Below, in pieces: positions 16,746 through 26,004 of a DNA stretch of 64,000 nucleotides. This DNA comes from an uncultured Desulfovibrio sp. (GTDB lineage Bacteria > Desulfobacterota > Desulfovibrionia > Desulfovibrionales > Desulfovibrionaceae): positions 1,334 through 65,333 of the forward strand of contig CAJUMQ010000013.1 of NCBI GenBank assembly GCA_910587035.1, in the 5' to 3' direction. Position 1 is the first letter of the stretch, and the number at the start of each line of letters is the position of its first letter. The notes below the pieces were generated by a model. That model made no database searches and was not told where the DNA came from. It saw only the letters and a program-made list of their open reading frames with translations. The position numbers were made by a program, and so were the translations under genes.

Positions 16746-16796
16746 TTTCAGCGTCCTGCTCAGGCTTTTCCACCATGGTTCTGCCTGGGGCCCATG

Positions 16797-17522
16797 CTAC
16801 ACAGACGCTCCTGCTATTGGCAGGGAGCGGCCCAGGGCCGAACCTGTCTCCAGAAGCAGGCTCTCATGGGCGTAGGCCTCCACTCCGCGCTCCAGGGCGG
16901 CATAAAAAAGACGCGCATATTCCGCATCTATGTAATCCGCCGGTGCGAAGCAGCGTCCATCCGGCCGCTGCACCAGATAGAACATGGCCGCTCGGCCACC
17001 CCGGGCAACAATTTCAATAAGCTCAAGCAGATGCCTTCTGGCTCTTTCGCCTGCGGCATCTGGAAAGGCCGCCACATCATCCTCCACCAGGGTCACGTTC
17101 TTGCATTCCACCCACAGATCAGGCCGTCCGGGGCCGGTGATTTTGGCATCCATGCGGCTATGGCCGCTGGGCACCTCCATGGAAATCTGTCCATAACCCC
17201 GCGCGAAATCAAGACTGCCTGCCAAAAAGGCTGCCCTCAGCATTCTGTTGGGATGCAGAGTATTCACTCCCGCCCAAAAGGAATCTGCGCCTGCGCCTAT
17301 CCTAATCCTTTCAAGGGTATACGCCAGCTTGCGTTTTTTACCATGCGCTGGAGAAAAAAGCACTTCGGCTCCAGGGCGCAGCAAACCGGTCATGGCGCCT
17401 GTATTGTTGCAGTGGGCGGTAATGACTGCGCCTGCATGCTCAATTTCAACGCTGAAGCGCTTGATCCTGCGGACAAACCTGCCAGTGGCGCAACCTTCTG
17501 GCAAAGGCAGAAGAATCTTCAT
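16797..17522 (-). CDS. sfsA: SfsA-family DNA/RNA nuclease-like protein
   Basis: 241 residues, close to the usual ~235. Family segments include FVRRIKRFSVEIE near the N-terminus, AHCNNTGAM (the SfsA AHxxNTG block), RPDLWVECKNVTLVEDDVAAFPDA with the PD-(D/E)xK-like ECKNVT, and AMFYLVQRPD. SfsA was named for sugar fermentation stimulation in E. coli and contains a restriction-endonuclease-like core. The start at 17522 matches family N-termini; the open frame continues upstream only as antisense of aspC. Divergent from the aminotransferase gene with 129 bases between starts. Confidence 0.9.
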   Translation of the reverse strand: MKILLPLPEGCATGRFVRRIKRFSVEIEHAGAVITAHCNNTGAMTGLLRPGAEVLFSPAHGKKRKLAYTLERIRIGAGADSFWAGVNTLHPNRMLRAAFLAGSLDFARGYGQISMEVPSGHSRMDAKITGPGRPDLWVECKNVTLVEDDVAAFPDAAGERARRHLLELIEIVARGGRAAMFYLVQRPDGRCFAPADYIDAEYARLFYAALERGVEAYAHESLLLETGSALGRSLPIAGASV

Positions 17523-17651
17523 ATTTCCAGAACTCTCCAAACTCCCATCCAGCAGGCGACATTTACAGCCCTGGCCGATGCTGGTAGTGTATTTTGCGCA
17601 AACAGAGCGCAACCTGCTACATGCTATATAAATATATTTGGCGGTATAACC

Positions 17652-18827
17652 ATGCAAATTGCTGAGAGACTGGGCCAGATCACCCCCAGCATGACACTGG
17701 CGATAAACGCCCGCGCGCAGGAATTGCGCGGCGAAGGCGTTGATGTCATAAGCCTTGCGGTAGGCGAACCTGATTTCAACACGCCGGAATTCATTCGCGA
17801 AGCGGCAAAAAAAGCCATTGACGACAACTTCACCCGCTACACCCCGGTTTGCGGAATACCCGAATTGCGCAAAGCCGCCGGCCACTATTTTGAACGCTAC
17901 TACAATACCCCCGTGGCACCGGAATCCATCATTTTTGGGGCTGGCGGCAAGCAATGCCTTTATACATTCATTCAAGCCACCATCAACCCTGGCGATGAGG
18001 TGCTTATCCCAACGCCATGCTGGGTAAGCTATCCGGACATGGTGCGCCTGGCCGGCGGTGTGCCGGTATTTGTGCCTGCAGGGTCAGACGCGGGCTACAA
18101 GGTCACAGCCCTGCAGCTGGAAAAATACACCACGGAAAAAACAAAGCTTTTAATTCTCAACTCCCCGTCCAATCCCACCGGCGCTGTCTACAGCGATGGC
18201 GAGTTCATGCGCATCATGCGCTGGGCGCTTGCCCGCACCGTATATGTGCTTTCTGATGAAATTTATGACCAGCTTGTCTATCCACCAGCGCAAATGACCA
18301 GCGCCATCACCTGGTTCGCCAATTGTCCGGAATTTGTGGGAGTTGTCAACGGGCTTTCCAAAAGCTATGCCATGACCGGCTGGCGCGCCGGCTTTATGGC
18401 CGCCCATCCCGAGATCATCAAAAAAATGGCTGTCGTGCAGGGGCACAGCCTCTCCAATGCCACATCCATAACCCAGAAGGCTGCCCTGGCTGCCCTGACT
18501 GGCCCGGATGACTGCGTACGGGAAATGCGTGACACCTTTGCCAAAAGACGCAATCTGGCCATGGACATAGTCGCCGGCTGGACCCGGGCCACCTGCCCCA
18601 GACCAGACGGGGCATTCTATCTCTTCCCGGACGTAAGCGGCTACTACAATGATCAGATAGCCAATTCCGTGGATTTTTGCGCCATGCTCCTGGAACGGGC
18701 CCATGTGGCCTGTGTGCCTGGCGCGGCATTTGGCAATGATGCCTGCATCCGCCTGTCCTACGCAGCCTCGGATGACAACATCAAAAAGGGACTGAACCGC
18801 ATTGGCGAGGTGCTTACAGACATCTAG
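17652..18827 (+). CDS. aspC: class I PLP aspartate aminotransferase
   Basis: 391 residues. Interconverts aspartate and oxaloacetate with 2-oxoglutarate/glutamate. Typical of the AspC/AspB subgroup Ib: SLAVGEPDFNTPE near the N-terminus, NSPSNPTGAVYS, DEIYDQLVY, and the PLP-lysine motif GLSKSYAMTGWRAG. The start at 17652 follows a TGCTATATAA extended -10-like sequence by about 20 bases, leaving a short leader; the open frame continues upstream only as antisense of sfsA. Substrate range (aspartate versus other amino acids) cannot be fixed from sequence alone. Confidence 0.93.
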   Translation: MQIAERLGQITPSMTLAINARAQELRGEGVDVISLAVGEPDFNTPEFIREAAKKAIDDNFTRYTPVCGIPELRKAAGHYFERYYNTPVAPESIIFGAGGKQCLYTFIQATINPGDEVLIPTPCWVSYPDMVRLAGGVPVFVPAGSDAGYKVTALQLEKYTTEKTKLLILNSPSNPTGAVYSDGEFMRIMRWALARTVYVLSDEIYDQLVYPPAQMTSAITWFANCPEFVGVVNGLSKSYAMTGWRAGFMAAHPEIIKKMAVVQGHSLSNATSITQKAALAALTGPDDCVREMRDTFAKRRNLAMDIVAGWTRATCPRPDGAFYLFPDVSGYYNDQIANSVDFCAMLLERAHVACVPGAAFGNDACIRLSYAASDDNIKKGLNRIGEVLTDI

Positions 18828-18993
18828 AGCTTTCATCAGTTGAAACGCTCTGCGCATTTCAGCCACACGCGCTGGCGTTTCCCCGCGTAGCGGTACAGGA
18901 GCATGAAAAATTCGATTTTCCGCTCACTTTTGCGCTGGCGATTCAGAAGAAGCGACTCGCATTTGCCTATTTTCAATCGGCAGAAGCTCTAGA
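18823..18993. repeat. ~170-bp structured element bounded by a 10-bp inverted repeat
   Basis: TCTAGAGCTT at 18823-18832 is repeated in inverted orientation as AAGCTCTAGA at 18984-18993, enclosing about 150 bases. Inside are a hairpin at 18827-18852 (AGAGC-TTTCA / TGAAACGCTCT) and two near-copies of GCGCTGGCG(T/A)TTC. The left end includes the stop codon of aspC. The shape suggests a small non-autonomous repeat element or a structured 3' region; no copy was found elsewhere in the window. Confidence 0.4.
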
Positions 18994-19017
18994 CTTCAAA
19001 CAGTTTCAAACTCTGGC

Positions 19018-19064
19018 GAAGGCGCATGATGCCGCTTGATGTGAGACCATGCGCCTTCATTTTT
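19018..19064 (+). terminator. Rho-independent terminator downstream of aspC
   Basis: An 11-base stem GAAGGCGCATG (19018-19028) pairs with CATGCGCCTTC (19048-19058) across a 19-base loop and is followed by ATTTTT. It ends plus-strand transcription from aspC before the convergent lipoprotein gene. Confidence 0.65.
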
Positions 19065-19081
19065 ACGCTTTTGCTCCAGTC

Positions 19082-19459
19082 TCAATTCCCATCCGGGTTT
19101 ATCCATTCCTGCACCAGTGCCGGGCGGTCAAGGCAATAGCCACCATCATCACAGTATGAAGCAATTTCGGAAAAGGCCCCTCTCATCCTGTAGACCTGCC
19201 AGTCTCCAGACGGGGGCAGAGCTCCATTCTCCACCCCGGCCTGCAGCGCTCCGGCCGCTTCGCCCGGGCTGCAGAACAGGGTAAATCTCTGGACGCCGGG
19301 ATTGAGAATCACATCAGCGTCAGCTGCCAGATCAATTATGAAGTTGCCTGGCAAAATCACATAGAGGCTGTCACAATCTGCCGGCTTTTGCGGCAATGTT
19401 TGCGCCCGCTCAGCGCAGGCGCAAAGCATGAGAGCCAGTGCCATAATGGCAAATCTCAT
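19082..19459 (-). CDS. small predicted lipoprotein of unknown function
   Basis: 125 residues. The N-terminus is a short lipoprotein signal with lipobox LCAC (acylated Cys at residue 15). The remainder has no family I recognise; it contains four further cysteines, including a CDDGGYC pair, that could form disulfides in the periplasm. Its start codon overlaps the htpX stop (ATGA, 19456-19459), so the two are co-transcribed; a link to envelope quality control is possible but only positional. Confidence 0.7.
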   Translation of the reverse strand: MRFAIMALALMLCACAERAQTLPQKPADCDSLYVILPGNFIIDLAADADVILNPGVQRFTLFCSPGEAAGALQAGVENGALPPSGDWQVYRMRGAFSEIASYCDDGGYCLDRPALVQEWINPDGN

Positions 19460-20316
19460 AACCCCGCCGCCATGGCCCGCAAGCGCGCTATCCTTTCCTG
19501 CAGTGGCGGATGCGTGCTGAAGAGCTTGGCTATGCCGCCATCACTGCCAAAAAGCGGGGCGACGATAAACATCTCCGCGGTACTGGGGTTGCCATTGCGC
19601 ATGGGTATCTGCCCGCTGGCCATGCCCAGCTTTTCCAGGGCGCCGGAGAGTGCCAGGGGCTGGCCGCAGAGGCGCGCTCCGGTTTCATCGGCCAGAAACT
19701 CGCGCGAGCGCGAAATAGCCATCTGGATGAGGCCTGCCGCCATGGGCGCAAGCATGGCCATCATGATGGCGGCAATGGGATTTACACCTCCACCCTCTCC
19801 ATCGCGGTTGCCGCCAAAAATCGCTGTGAACTGGAATATGTTGGCCAGGGTGACAATGGCGGACGCCATGACGCCGGCTATGGTCTGAATAAGAATGTCC
19901 CGATTGACAACATGCCCTATTTCATGGGCCAACACCCCCCGCAACTCTTCCGGGGAGAGAATGCGCATTATGCCATCCGTAACGGCCACCACGGCATGTT
20001 CCGGGTCGCGGCCTGTGGCAAAGGCGTTGGGTGCCTCCTCCGGCACCACGCAAACGCGCGGCATGGGTATGCCGGCATTGCGAGCCAGCTGGCCAACCAT
20101 GTCATACAGAAGTGGCGCCTCCTCCGGGGTGACCTCCCTTGCATGGTACATGGAAAGAACTATGCGATCAGAATACCAGTAGCTGCCCACATTCATCACA
20201 AGGGCCAGCCCAAAGGCGATTATCACGCCCATGCGGCCGCCAAGCATCCCCCCAAGCACAATTATTATGCCGGAAAGCAGGGCCAGCAGCAGCATGGTTT
20301 TTATTTGGCTAGTCAT
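19456..20316 (-). CDS. htpX: membrane metalloprotease HtpX (M48)
   Basis: 286 residues, standard length. An M48 zinc endopeptidase of the inner membrane that degrades misfolded membrane proteins. The zinc motif HEIGH is at 131-135 and the third ligand lies in SREFLADE. N-terminal hydrophobic segments (about 8-27 and 29-47) and a pair flanking residues 140-190 match the four-helix topology. An AAGGAG ribosome binding site precedes the ATG at 20316. Cotranscribed with the downstream lipoprotein gene. The usual regulator of htpX (heat or envelope stress) cannot be read here. Confidence 0.94.
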   Translation of the reverse strand: MTSQIKTMLLLALLSGIIIVLGGMLGGRMGVIIAFGLALVMNVGSYWYSDRIVLSMYHAREVTPEEAPLLYDMVGQLARNAGIPMPRVCVVPEEAPNAFATGRDPEHAVVAVTDGIMRILSPEELRGVLAHEIGHVVNRDILIQTIAGVMASAIVTLANIFQFTAIFGGNRDGEGGGVNPIAAIMMAMLAPMAAGLIQMAISRSREFLADETGARLCGQPLALSGALEKLGMASGQIPMRNGNPSTAEMFIVAPLFGSDGGIAKLFSTHPPLQERIARLRAMAAGL

Positions 20317-20423
20317 GCCTTTCTCCTTGATTTTTTGTTTTATATTTTATTTTTTGAATGAAAAATATTCATGGCATGGAGAAAAAGTATCTCTCCAACA
20401 AGTTATGACAGAAGGCGGAAAAG

Positions 20424-22367
20424 TCAAAAGTCGGGCCGGTTGCGCTCCATCCAGATTTGCAAAACAAGCAGTGTCCACAGTGGCTTGCGCAGATCCCTTG
20501 CTCCGGAGAAATGCTCCGCCATCAGCTTTTGCACCTGCTCTGGCCTGAATATGCCCTGGGAGCGCAGCCTCTGCCCGGACAACAGCTCCAAAAGAAGCGG
20601 CTTGAGCTTGCCCCTGAGCCACCCGGCCACGGGAATCTGAAAACCTCTTTTGTTCCTTTTTAATATCTGCTTTGGCAAAAGGCCGGCAAAAGCCCTTTTC
20701 AACAAATACTTGCGCTTAAAGCCTCGCAGTTTGTATTCTAGGGGCAGTTTTGCGGCAAATTCAGCCACATGACGGTCAAGAAATGGCGCGCGAACCTCAA
20801 GTGAGTGGAGCATGGAACAGCGATCAACCTTGACCAGAATGTCATCCAGTAAAAACTGGCGCACATAGACATGAAAGGCCCGCGCAAGCGGAGTGGTGGC
20901 AGGGGCATCCTGCCAATGCTCATACTGGCGCCTTGTGGGCGCAAACAGGCGCTCCGGCCTGAGAAAATCTCCTCCATCACCGTTTTGCGCAAGCCATTCC
21001 GGCTCCAGCAGCGCTCCCTGCATGGGGCCGTCAATGGCGGTGAGCATTGTTTGCACACGCAGCCAGTCCGGAGCTCTGGCTCCGGCCAGAAAGGTCTCCA
21101 CTGCCAGACGAGGATTTATATAGCCAGCGGAGGCGGGCAACCTGGCCGCAATCCGGCGGATGACATCCTCCCGCAGCCAGGCCGGCAGACGGTTGTACCA
21201 CAACGCGATTTTAAAGCCTATGTAATGCTCATAGCCAGCCCAGAGTTCATCGGATCCATCGCCGCCAAGGGCGACTGTGACATCCTCCCTGGCAAGGCCG
21301 GACAAAAGCCATGTGGGCGCGCAGGATGCATCGGCCATTGGCGTGTCCATGCTGCCGGCAATTCCAGGCAGCTGGTCTGCGCATTCTGCAGCGGAGAGTA
21401 TGCGCTCATGATGATCCGTGCCATAGGCTTTGGCCGCTATGCGGGCATAGGCGGATTCATCATAGCTGGCCTCCCGAAAGCCTATGGAAAAGGATTGCAC
21501 CGGCAGGCTGGAATGCTCCGCCATCAGACCGGCAACAATGGTTGAATCAATGCCGCCGGAAAGAAACACGCCCAGAGGCACATCGCTGATCATGCGCTTT
21601 TGCACAGCCTGGGACATCAGGCGGTAAAGCTCCTCGCAAAGCTCCTCCTCACTGGCCCAGGGGTCTGCTTCCGGGGCGGGCAGATCCCAGTAGCGCGAAA
21701 TTTTCATCTCACCCTTCTGCAGCATGAGGCAATGGGCAGGCTCCAGCACGGCCGCCTCTCCATATATGGCATGGGGCGTGGGCACATATTCATAAGCCAG
21801 ATAACGCATAATGGCATGTGGAGCGAGATGAAAAGAGAAACCCAGGCCAGCAGCCTTAAGGCTGGCGAGTGCCCCAAGCTCTGAGGCAAAGGCGAAAATC
21901 CCGTTCTGGACAGTGTAATAAAAGGGCTTTTTGCCAAAATGGTCGCGGGCGCAAAAAAGTGTCCGCTCCTTGCTGTCCCATATGGCAAAGGCGAACATGC
22001 CGTCAAGATATTTCAGGCAGTCAGGCCCATGGGCGGCATAGGCTGCAAGCAGCACCGCCGTGTCGGAATTGTTCAGAAACACTGCGCCAGACGCGGCGAG
22101 TTTTTGCCTGAGCTCACGAAAATTATAGATCTCTCCGTTAAAGACCGTGCAAAAGCGGCCATCCGGGCTCAGCATTGGCTGCGCCCCGCCAGCGATATCA
22201 ATGATGGAAAGACGCCTGTGGCCAAGGCATACAGGACCCTGCCCCCATTGCCCATCCCCATCCGGACCGCGCCAGGCCATTCTGTCAGTCATGGTCTTGA
22301 CAATCTGGCTGGCGCCAGGTTCAAGCGCCTCCCCATCCAGGCGGCAGAGACCGGCTATGCCGCACAT
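20424..22367 (-). CDS. asnB: asparagine synthase-like glutamine amidotransferase
   Basis: 647 residues. The N-terminal Ntn glutaminase domain begins MCGIAGL with nucleophile Cys2 and contains RGPDGDG and YNFREL; the synthetase domain has the ATP-pyrophosphatase motif LSGGIDST and GGDGSDELWAGY. Such enzymes make asparagine or amidate other carboxylates. Members of this size in polysaccharide clusters (for example those linked with exosortase loci) are thought to modify surface glycans, and the 13-base overlap with an upstream glycosyltransferase gene places it in a glycan operon. True asparagine synthesis remains possible. Confidence 0.88.
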   Translation of the reverse strand: MCGIAGLCRLDGEALEPGASQIVKTMTDRMAWRGPDGDGQWGQGPVCLGHRRLSIIDIAGGAQPMLSPDGRFCTVFNGEIYNFRELRQKLAASGAVFLNNSDTAVLLAAYAAHGPDCLKYLDGMFAFAIWDSKERTLFCARDHFGKKPFYYTVQNGIFAFASELGALASLKAAGLGFSFHLAPHAIMRYLAYEYVPTPHAIYGEAAVLEPAHCLMLQKGEMKISRYWDLPAPEADPWASEEELCEELYRLMSQAVQKRMISDVPLGVFLSGGIDSTIVAGLMAEHSSLPVQSFSIGFREASYDESAYARIAAKAYGTDHHERILSAAECADQLPGIAGSMDTPMADASCAPTWLLSGLAREDVTVALGGDGSDELWAGYEHYIGFKIALWYNRLPAWLREDVIRRIAARLPASAGYINPRLAVETFLAGARAPDWLRVQTMLTAIDGPMQGALLEPEWLAQNGDGGDFLRPERLFAPTRRQYEHWQDAPATTPLARAFHVYVRQFLLDDILVKVDRCSMLHSLEVRAPFLDRHVAEFAAKLPLEYKLRGFKRKYLLKRAFAGLLPKQILKRNKRGFQIPVAGWLRGKLKPLLLELLSGQRLRSQGIFRPEQVQKLMAEHFSGARDLRKPLWTLLVLQIWMERNRPDF

Positions 22368-23716
22368 GTTTTATCCTTTACCCGGGCAGCCCTAAATGCT
22401 GCGTCCGCCTTGATGAAAACTTCCGCAAGACGGTCGGCATTGGCGGCGGGATCAAAAAGATTCCTGGCCAGGGTCATGCCATTGGCCGCCATGCGCAAGG
22501 CCTCGGCGGGATTTTGCGCAAGCTGGTAAATTGCGTCTGCCAGGGCCTGCGCATCCCCCTGGCTGACTGCCAGACCGGTTTTGCCATTGATGACAACCTC
22601 CGGCAGGGCATTGATATTGGTGCTGACCACGGGAATGCCGCAGGCAAGAGCCTCGATTACCGTGTTGGGTATGCCATCCCGCCTGCCCGATGCATGAATC
22701 ACGCAGGGGGCGGCAAAAATGTCATGGGAGGCCATAATTGCAGGCAATTCATCATGCGAGACAAGCCCCGGCATGGAGACCTCCCGCTCAAGATCCAGAT
22801 CATGCCTCTGTTTGCGCAGAGCATTTTCCAGACCACCCAGGCCAAGAGCGCGACCGCCGGCTCCGGCAAGGGTCAGCTGAAAATTTATGCCTTTTTTTTT
22901 GAGAATGGCGCAGGCGTCCAGAAGCACATCAAAGCCTTTTGTCACATCAAAACGGCCAAGGGCTAGCAATTTGAGGGGGGAGCCGGCAAAACGCCCGGCC
23001 GTGGGACAGGCTGCTCTTTGCGGCAGCGTCAAGCTGTTGTACGCCAGCACGGTCTTGCCTCTGGCGGAGCCGCTGCCAAAGGCTTCAATTCTTTTTTTAT
23101 CGGCCATATTGTTTGCGCGAACAAAAATGGCCGCTGCCAGCTTGTCGTCCAGATCAGGATCCGCCGGCGCGAGGTTGTCGCCACGCGCTGCCAGGGCAAA
23201 GGGAATGCCGGCCAGGGTGGCGCCCACCCAGGCCGCTGTGGCCGCTCCCCTTGGCCAGGGCGCATATGCGATGTCAATGCCATCCTCCCTGAATGCCCGG
23301 CCAAGACTAACCCCCATTAGAAAGGCCCAAAAATTTTCGCCAAAGACCTCAAGGCTTGTCCATCTGCGGCAAACGCTGCGCCTGAACAGCCGCGCCATCT
23401 GTCGCGGCTGGCGCAAAAATGCGCGCAGCAGCTCCCAAAGGGCCGGCACGGCAGCCTTCAGGCCATGGGTGCGGATGGATACATGGCTGTGCCGCATTTC
23501 CTGAGAGCAATGCTTCATGTTGGGCCCATACAGTGTGTATACCTGCACAGGCATGACTTTTGCCAGGCACTCCACCTCGCGGAAAATAAAGGGCTGCGTA
23601 AAAAGAGGATACCACAAAAGCACACATGCCACATGGGGAAGCCGTGCCGGCAGAGCCTCTTTCTGGCAGGGCATGGCTTTGTCCACGTCGGATTCTGGCC
23701 AGGTTGCGTCATGCAT
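22355..23716 (-). CDS. GT4-family glycosyltransferase
   Basis: 453 residues from the ATG at 23716, which has GGAAAGGA upstream and overlaps the deacetylase stop by 8 bases (ATGCATGA). GT-B fold: an N-terminal domain starting VACVLLWYPLFTQPFIFREVE and a C-terminal donor domain with LLALGRFDVTKGFDVLLDA and the EX7E region RRDGIPNTVIEALACGIPVVST. It is a clear paralogue of the glycosyltransferase at 24718-26004 (shared xFIFREx and GIPNxxIEAL segments), so the two probably add successive sugars to one acceptor. Sugar specificity unknown. Confidence 0.88.
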   Translation of the reverse strand: MHDATWPESDVDKAMPCQKEALPARLPHVACVLLWYPLFTQPFIFREVECLAKVMPVQVYTLYGPNMKHCSQEMRHSHVSIRTHGLKAAVPALWELLRAFLRQPRQMARLFRRSVCRRWTSLEVFGENFWAFLMGVSLGRAFREDGIDIAYAPWPRGAATAAWVGATLAGIPFALAARGDNLAPADPDLDDKLAAAIFVRANNMADKKRIEAFGSGSARGKTVLAYNSLTLPQRAACPTAGRFAGSPLKLLALGRFDVTKGFDVLLDACAILKKKGINFQLTLAGAGGRALGLGGLENALRKQRHDLDLEREVSMPGLVSHDELPAIMASHDIFAAPCVIHASGRRDGIPNTVIEALACGIPVVSTNINALPEVVINGKTGLAVSQGDAQALADAIYQLAQNPAEALRMAANGMTLARNLFDPAANADRLAEVFIKADAAFRAARVKDKTCAA

Positions 23717-24725
23717 CCAGATTTTCCTTTCCCTGCCTGGCGCCCCACCAGTCCCCCTGCTTATGGGGTGGCACAGGTTGAGCGAGATTCTTTTGGGTCG
23801 CCAGATCATTCATTGTGACATGGGTTATGGCAAAATTGTCCTCCAGCCAGTCATAATAGGCCTCCATTTTTTTCAGGAAACGCGCAACAGCGGCTTCATC
23901 AGCCATATGCGGCGCGCCGCCGGCCATCATTTCGGATGAATGCCAGGTGAGGGAGAGAACCTTGCCTCCTCTGGCCGCATGGAGTTTTGTGGTAAGTTTG
24001 AGCAGCCAGAGAGGATGCTGCACTGGCAACAGGGCCAATGCCCCCCAGTGGCGCAGGTTTGCGCGCATCATCTGGGCAGCTGGCGGCAGGGACGCCAGTT
24101 TGCGCACAAGAGGGGTCACAGTGAGCGGCACCTCGAGAATTTCCCTTCCCCCGGCAGACACCAGGTAGGGATCAGCCGGCGCGTCAAAATGATCAGGGCC
24201 GTCCTGGGATGCCCAAAGATGCAGAGGCCGCACCGAGGCATCACAGACAATGCCCCGCTCGGCCAGTAGCGGCCAATGGGGGGCATGGAGATCCCAGCGC
24301 CCCATGCGGAAGGCAGCCACCGGTCCGCCCTGAAAATCATTGGCCACGCTGAGCAGATTATCGAGTTTTGCGCCCAACAGATCCAGATTCACAGATGCAG
24401 CCGGCACACTGCGCAGCATTTTGGGCACAGTCTCTCTCTTGTCCAGAGAATAGGGCGGCGTATTCCAGTGATGCAGATGCGCCCCTATCTGCGCGCCATG
24501 CCTGTCGCGCAGATCCTCCAGCACCTTGCGTGATGATGCGTCACAAAGTGTGCCAAAAGCGCAAAACAGGGTGGGTTTGGCTCCTCGTTCCAGCAGGGGG
24601 GCGAGTTTTGCCAGGGAGGCCGTGTTTTTAACAGATGGCTCGCGGCAAATGTAGGTGCCACCAAACAGCCCCTCCTCCTCAACATCCAGGGCCAGGGCCA
24701 GCAGAAGCGGCTTGCGTTCAGGCAT
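23709..24725 (-). CDS. polysaccharide deacetylase-like (NodB-fold) protein
   Basis: 338 residues. Features of the carbohydrate esterase 4 fold: ALALDVEEEG near residue 12 (catalytic/metal acidic residues), IGAHLHHWNTPP (metal histidines) and AAFRMGRWD (arginine motif). It lacks a signal peptide, so it is predicted to act in the cytoplasm, for example on a lipid-linked sugar. The start chosen is the ATG at 24725, overlapping the upstream gene by 8 bases (ATGCCTGA); a GTG at 24734 is possible. It lies between two glycosyltransferase genes, fitting deacetylation of an N-acetyl sugar during assembly. Confidence 0.75.
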   Translation of the reverse strand: MPERKPLLLALALDVEEEGLFGGTYICREPSVKNTASLAKLAPLLERGAKPTLFCAFGTLCDASSRKVLEDLRDRHGAQIGAHLHHWNTPPYSLDKRETVPKMLRSVPAASVNLDLLGAKLDNLLSVANDFQGGPVAAFRMGRWDLHAPHWPLLAERGIVCDASVRPLHLWASQDGPDHFDAPADPYLVSAGGREILEVPLTVTPLVRKLASLPPAAQMMRANLRHWGALALLPVQHPLWLLKLTTKLHAARGGKVLSLTWHSSEMMAGGAPHMADEAAVARFLKKMEAYYDWLEDNFAITHVTMNDLATQKNLAQPVPPHKQGDWWGARQGKENLDA

Positions 24726-26004
24726 TCCCGTCACCGCAGGCAGATTTCAGGTAGAGATCGCGCAGGGCAGTTGTGTTGCGGTCGGGATCAAACATCTCAT
24801 TGACCAGCTTGCGTCCCCGCCTGGCCATGCAGAGAGCCTGGGGCCAGTCCGCGAACATGCGGCGTATGGCTTCGGCCAGTGCCCTGGGATCGCGCTGGCA
24901 AACCAGCAACCCTGTCTCGCCATCACGAATAACCTCCGCGATGCCGCAAACATCGGTGGCCACCACAGGCATGCCACGTGAGAGAGCCTCCATAATCACA
25001 TTGGGGATACCGTCCCTGTCCCCATTGCCATGCACAACACTGGGGACCACCATGACATCATGCTCCCGCATGATGGCGGCCAGCCTGTCATTGGGGGCAA
25101 AGCCAGGCATGTCGATACAATCCTCGAGGCCAAGACGCCTGCGCAGGGCCAGCAGTTTGCGCCGCCAGGAACCGTCCCCAACCAGGGTTAGCCGCGCGGG
25201 AAAGCCCTCCCGCTTCAGCCTGGCCATGGCTGTGAACAGTTCCGGGAAGCCCTTGGTGCGCGCAAAGCGCCCGACGGCAAGAATGCGAAAAGGGCAGCCC
25301 GGCTGCCGCTCCCTGTCTGGTGGCGATACCGAAAGGGTAAGGCTGTTGTAGATGAGAAAAATGCTGTCCTTCTTGTGGTCTGGGCAGAAACTGGCCAGCC
25401 AGTCCACATTGGCCGAGTTGTTGGTGCGGATGAAAAGCGCCTCCGCCGCCTTTTCGGCAAGAATGCCATCCTCAGGATAAATGTCACCCGCCCTGCCGGT
25501 GAAGGCAAAGGGAATGCCGGAAAGACAGGATGCGATCCAGGCAGCCGTGGCCGGCCCATTGGCCCAGGAGGAGTGAATAAGGTTAATGCCGGCAGCCACG
25601 CATTTGCGCGCCAGCAGAAAACCGGCCAGGAAACACCAGATATTCTCGCAAAGGGATTCAAGGTTGCGCATTCTGCGGAAGAGGCCCTTGCGCATGAGGC
25701 GCCAGACAAATTTCGGCCTTTTGCCAAGCTCCCTGAAAAAGGCGCCCATTATGTCCGGCAAGGCGGCAATGCCCATGCGGCAGACCGGGCCGCCATAGGC
25801 AAGCATGGTGGCCGAGCAACCCTTCAGGGACTTGCCATACATGGTGTACACGCTGATATCGAGCCCTCTTTTCCGCAGATTCGCTATCTCGCGAAAAATA
25901 AAGGTCTCCGAAGACAGGGGAAACCACAGCAGCACATAGGCAATGCGCGGGCCATCCGAACCGCAGCCGCCCATATGCCCGGGAGTGCCGCCATTTTCAG
26001 GCAT
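24718..26004 (-). CDS. GT4-family glycosyltransferase
   Basis: 428 residues from the ATG at 26004, which overlaps the oxoamine synthase stop by 8 bases (ATGCCTGA). The GT-B donor domain shows ILAVGRFARTKGFPELF and GDRDGIPNVIMEALSRGMPVVAT with the EX7E-type acid pair. The N-terminal IAYVLLWFPLSSETFIFRE matches the paralogue at 22355-23716. First glycosyltransferase of the minus-strand operon after the alpha-oxoamine synthase; an acceptor containing the synthase product is inferred from order only. Confidence 0.88.
   Translation of the reverse strand: MPENGGTPGHMGGCGSDGPRIAYVLLWFPLSSETFIFREIANLRKRGLDISVYTMYGKSLKGCSATMLAYGGPVCRMGIAALPDIMGAFFRELGKRPKFVWRLMRKGLFRRMRNLESLCENIWCFLAGFLLARKCVAAGINLIHSSWANGPATAAWIASCLSGIPFAFTGRAGDIYPEDGILAEKAAEALFIRTNNSANVDWLASFCPDHKKDSIFLIYNSLTLSVSPPDRERQPGCPFRILAVGRFARTKGFPELFTAMARLKREGFPARLTLVGDGSWRRKLLALRRRLGLEDCIDMPGFAPNDRLAAIMREHDVMVVPSVVHGNGDRDGIPNVIMEALSRGMPVVATDVCGIAEVIRDGETGLLVCQRDPRALAEAIRRMFADWPQALCMARRGRKLVNEMFDPDRNTTALRDLYLKSACGDGNA

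Noticed and set aside
16794..17651. Plus-strand open frame extending the aminotransferase by 286 residues upstream
   Set aside because: It is antisense to sfsA, which has clear family motifs; aspartate aminotransferases begin at the MQIAERLGQI segment (17652).
20424..22367. Exosortase/PEP-CTERM locus
   Set aside because: The amidotransferase resembles those loci in size, but no exosortase, PEP-CTERM protein or chain-length determinant gene accompanies it.
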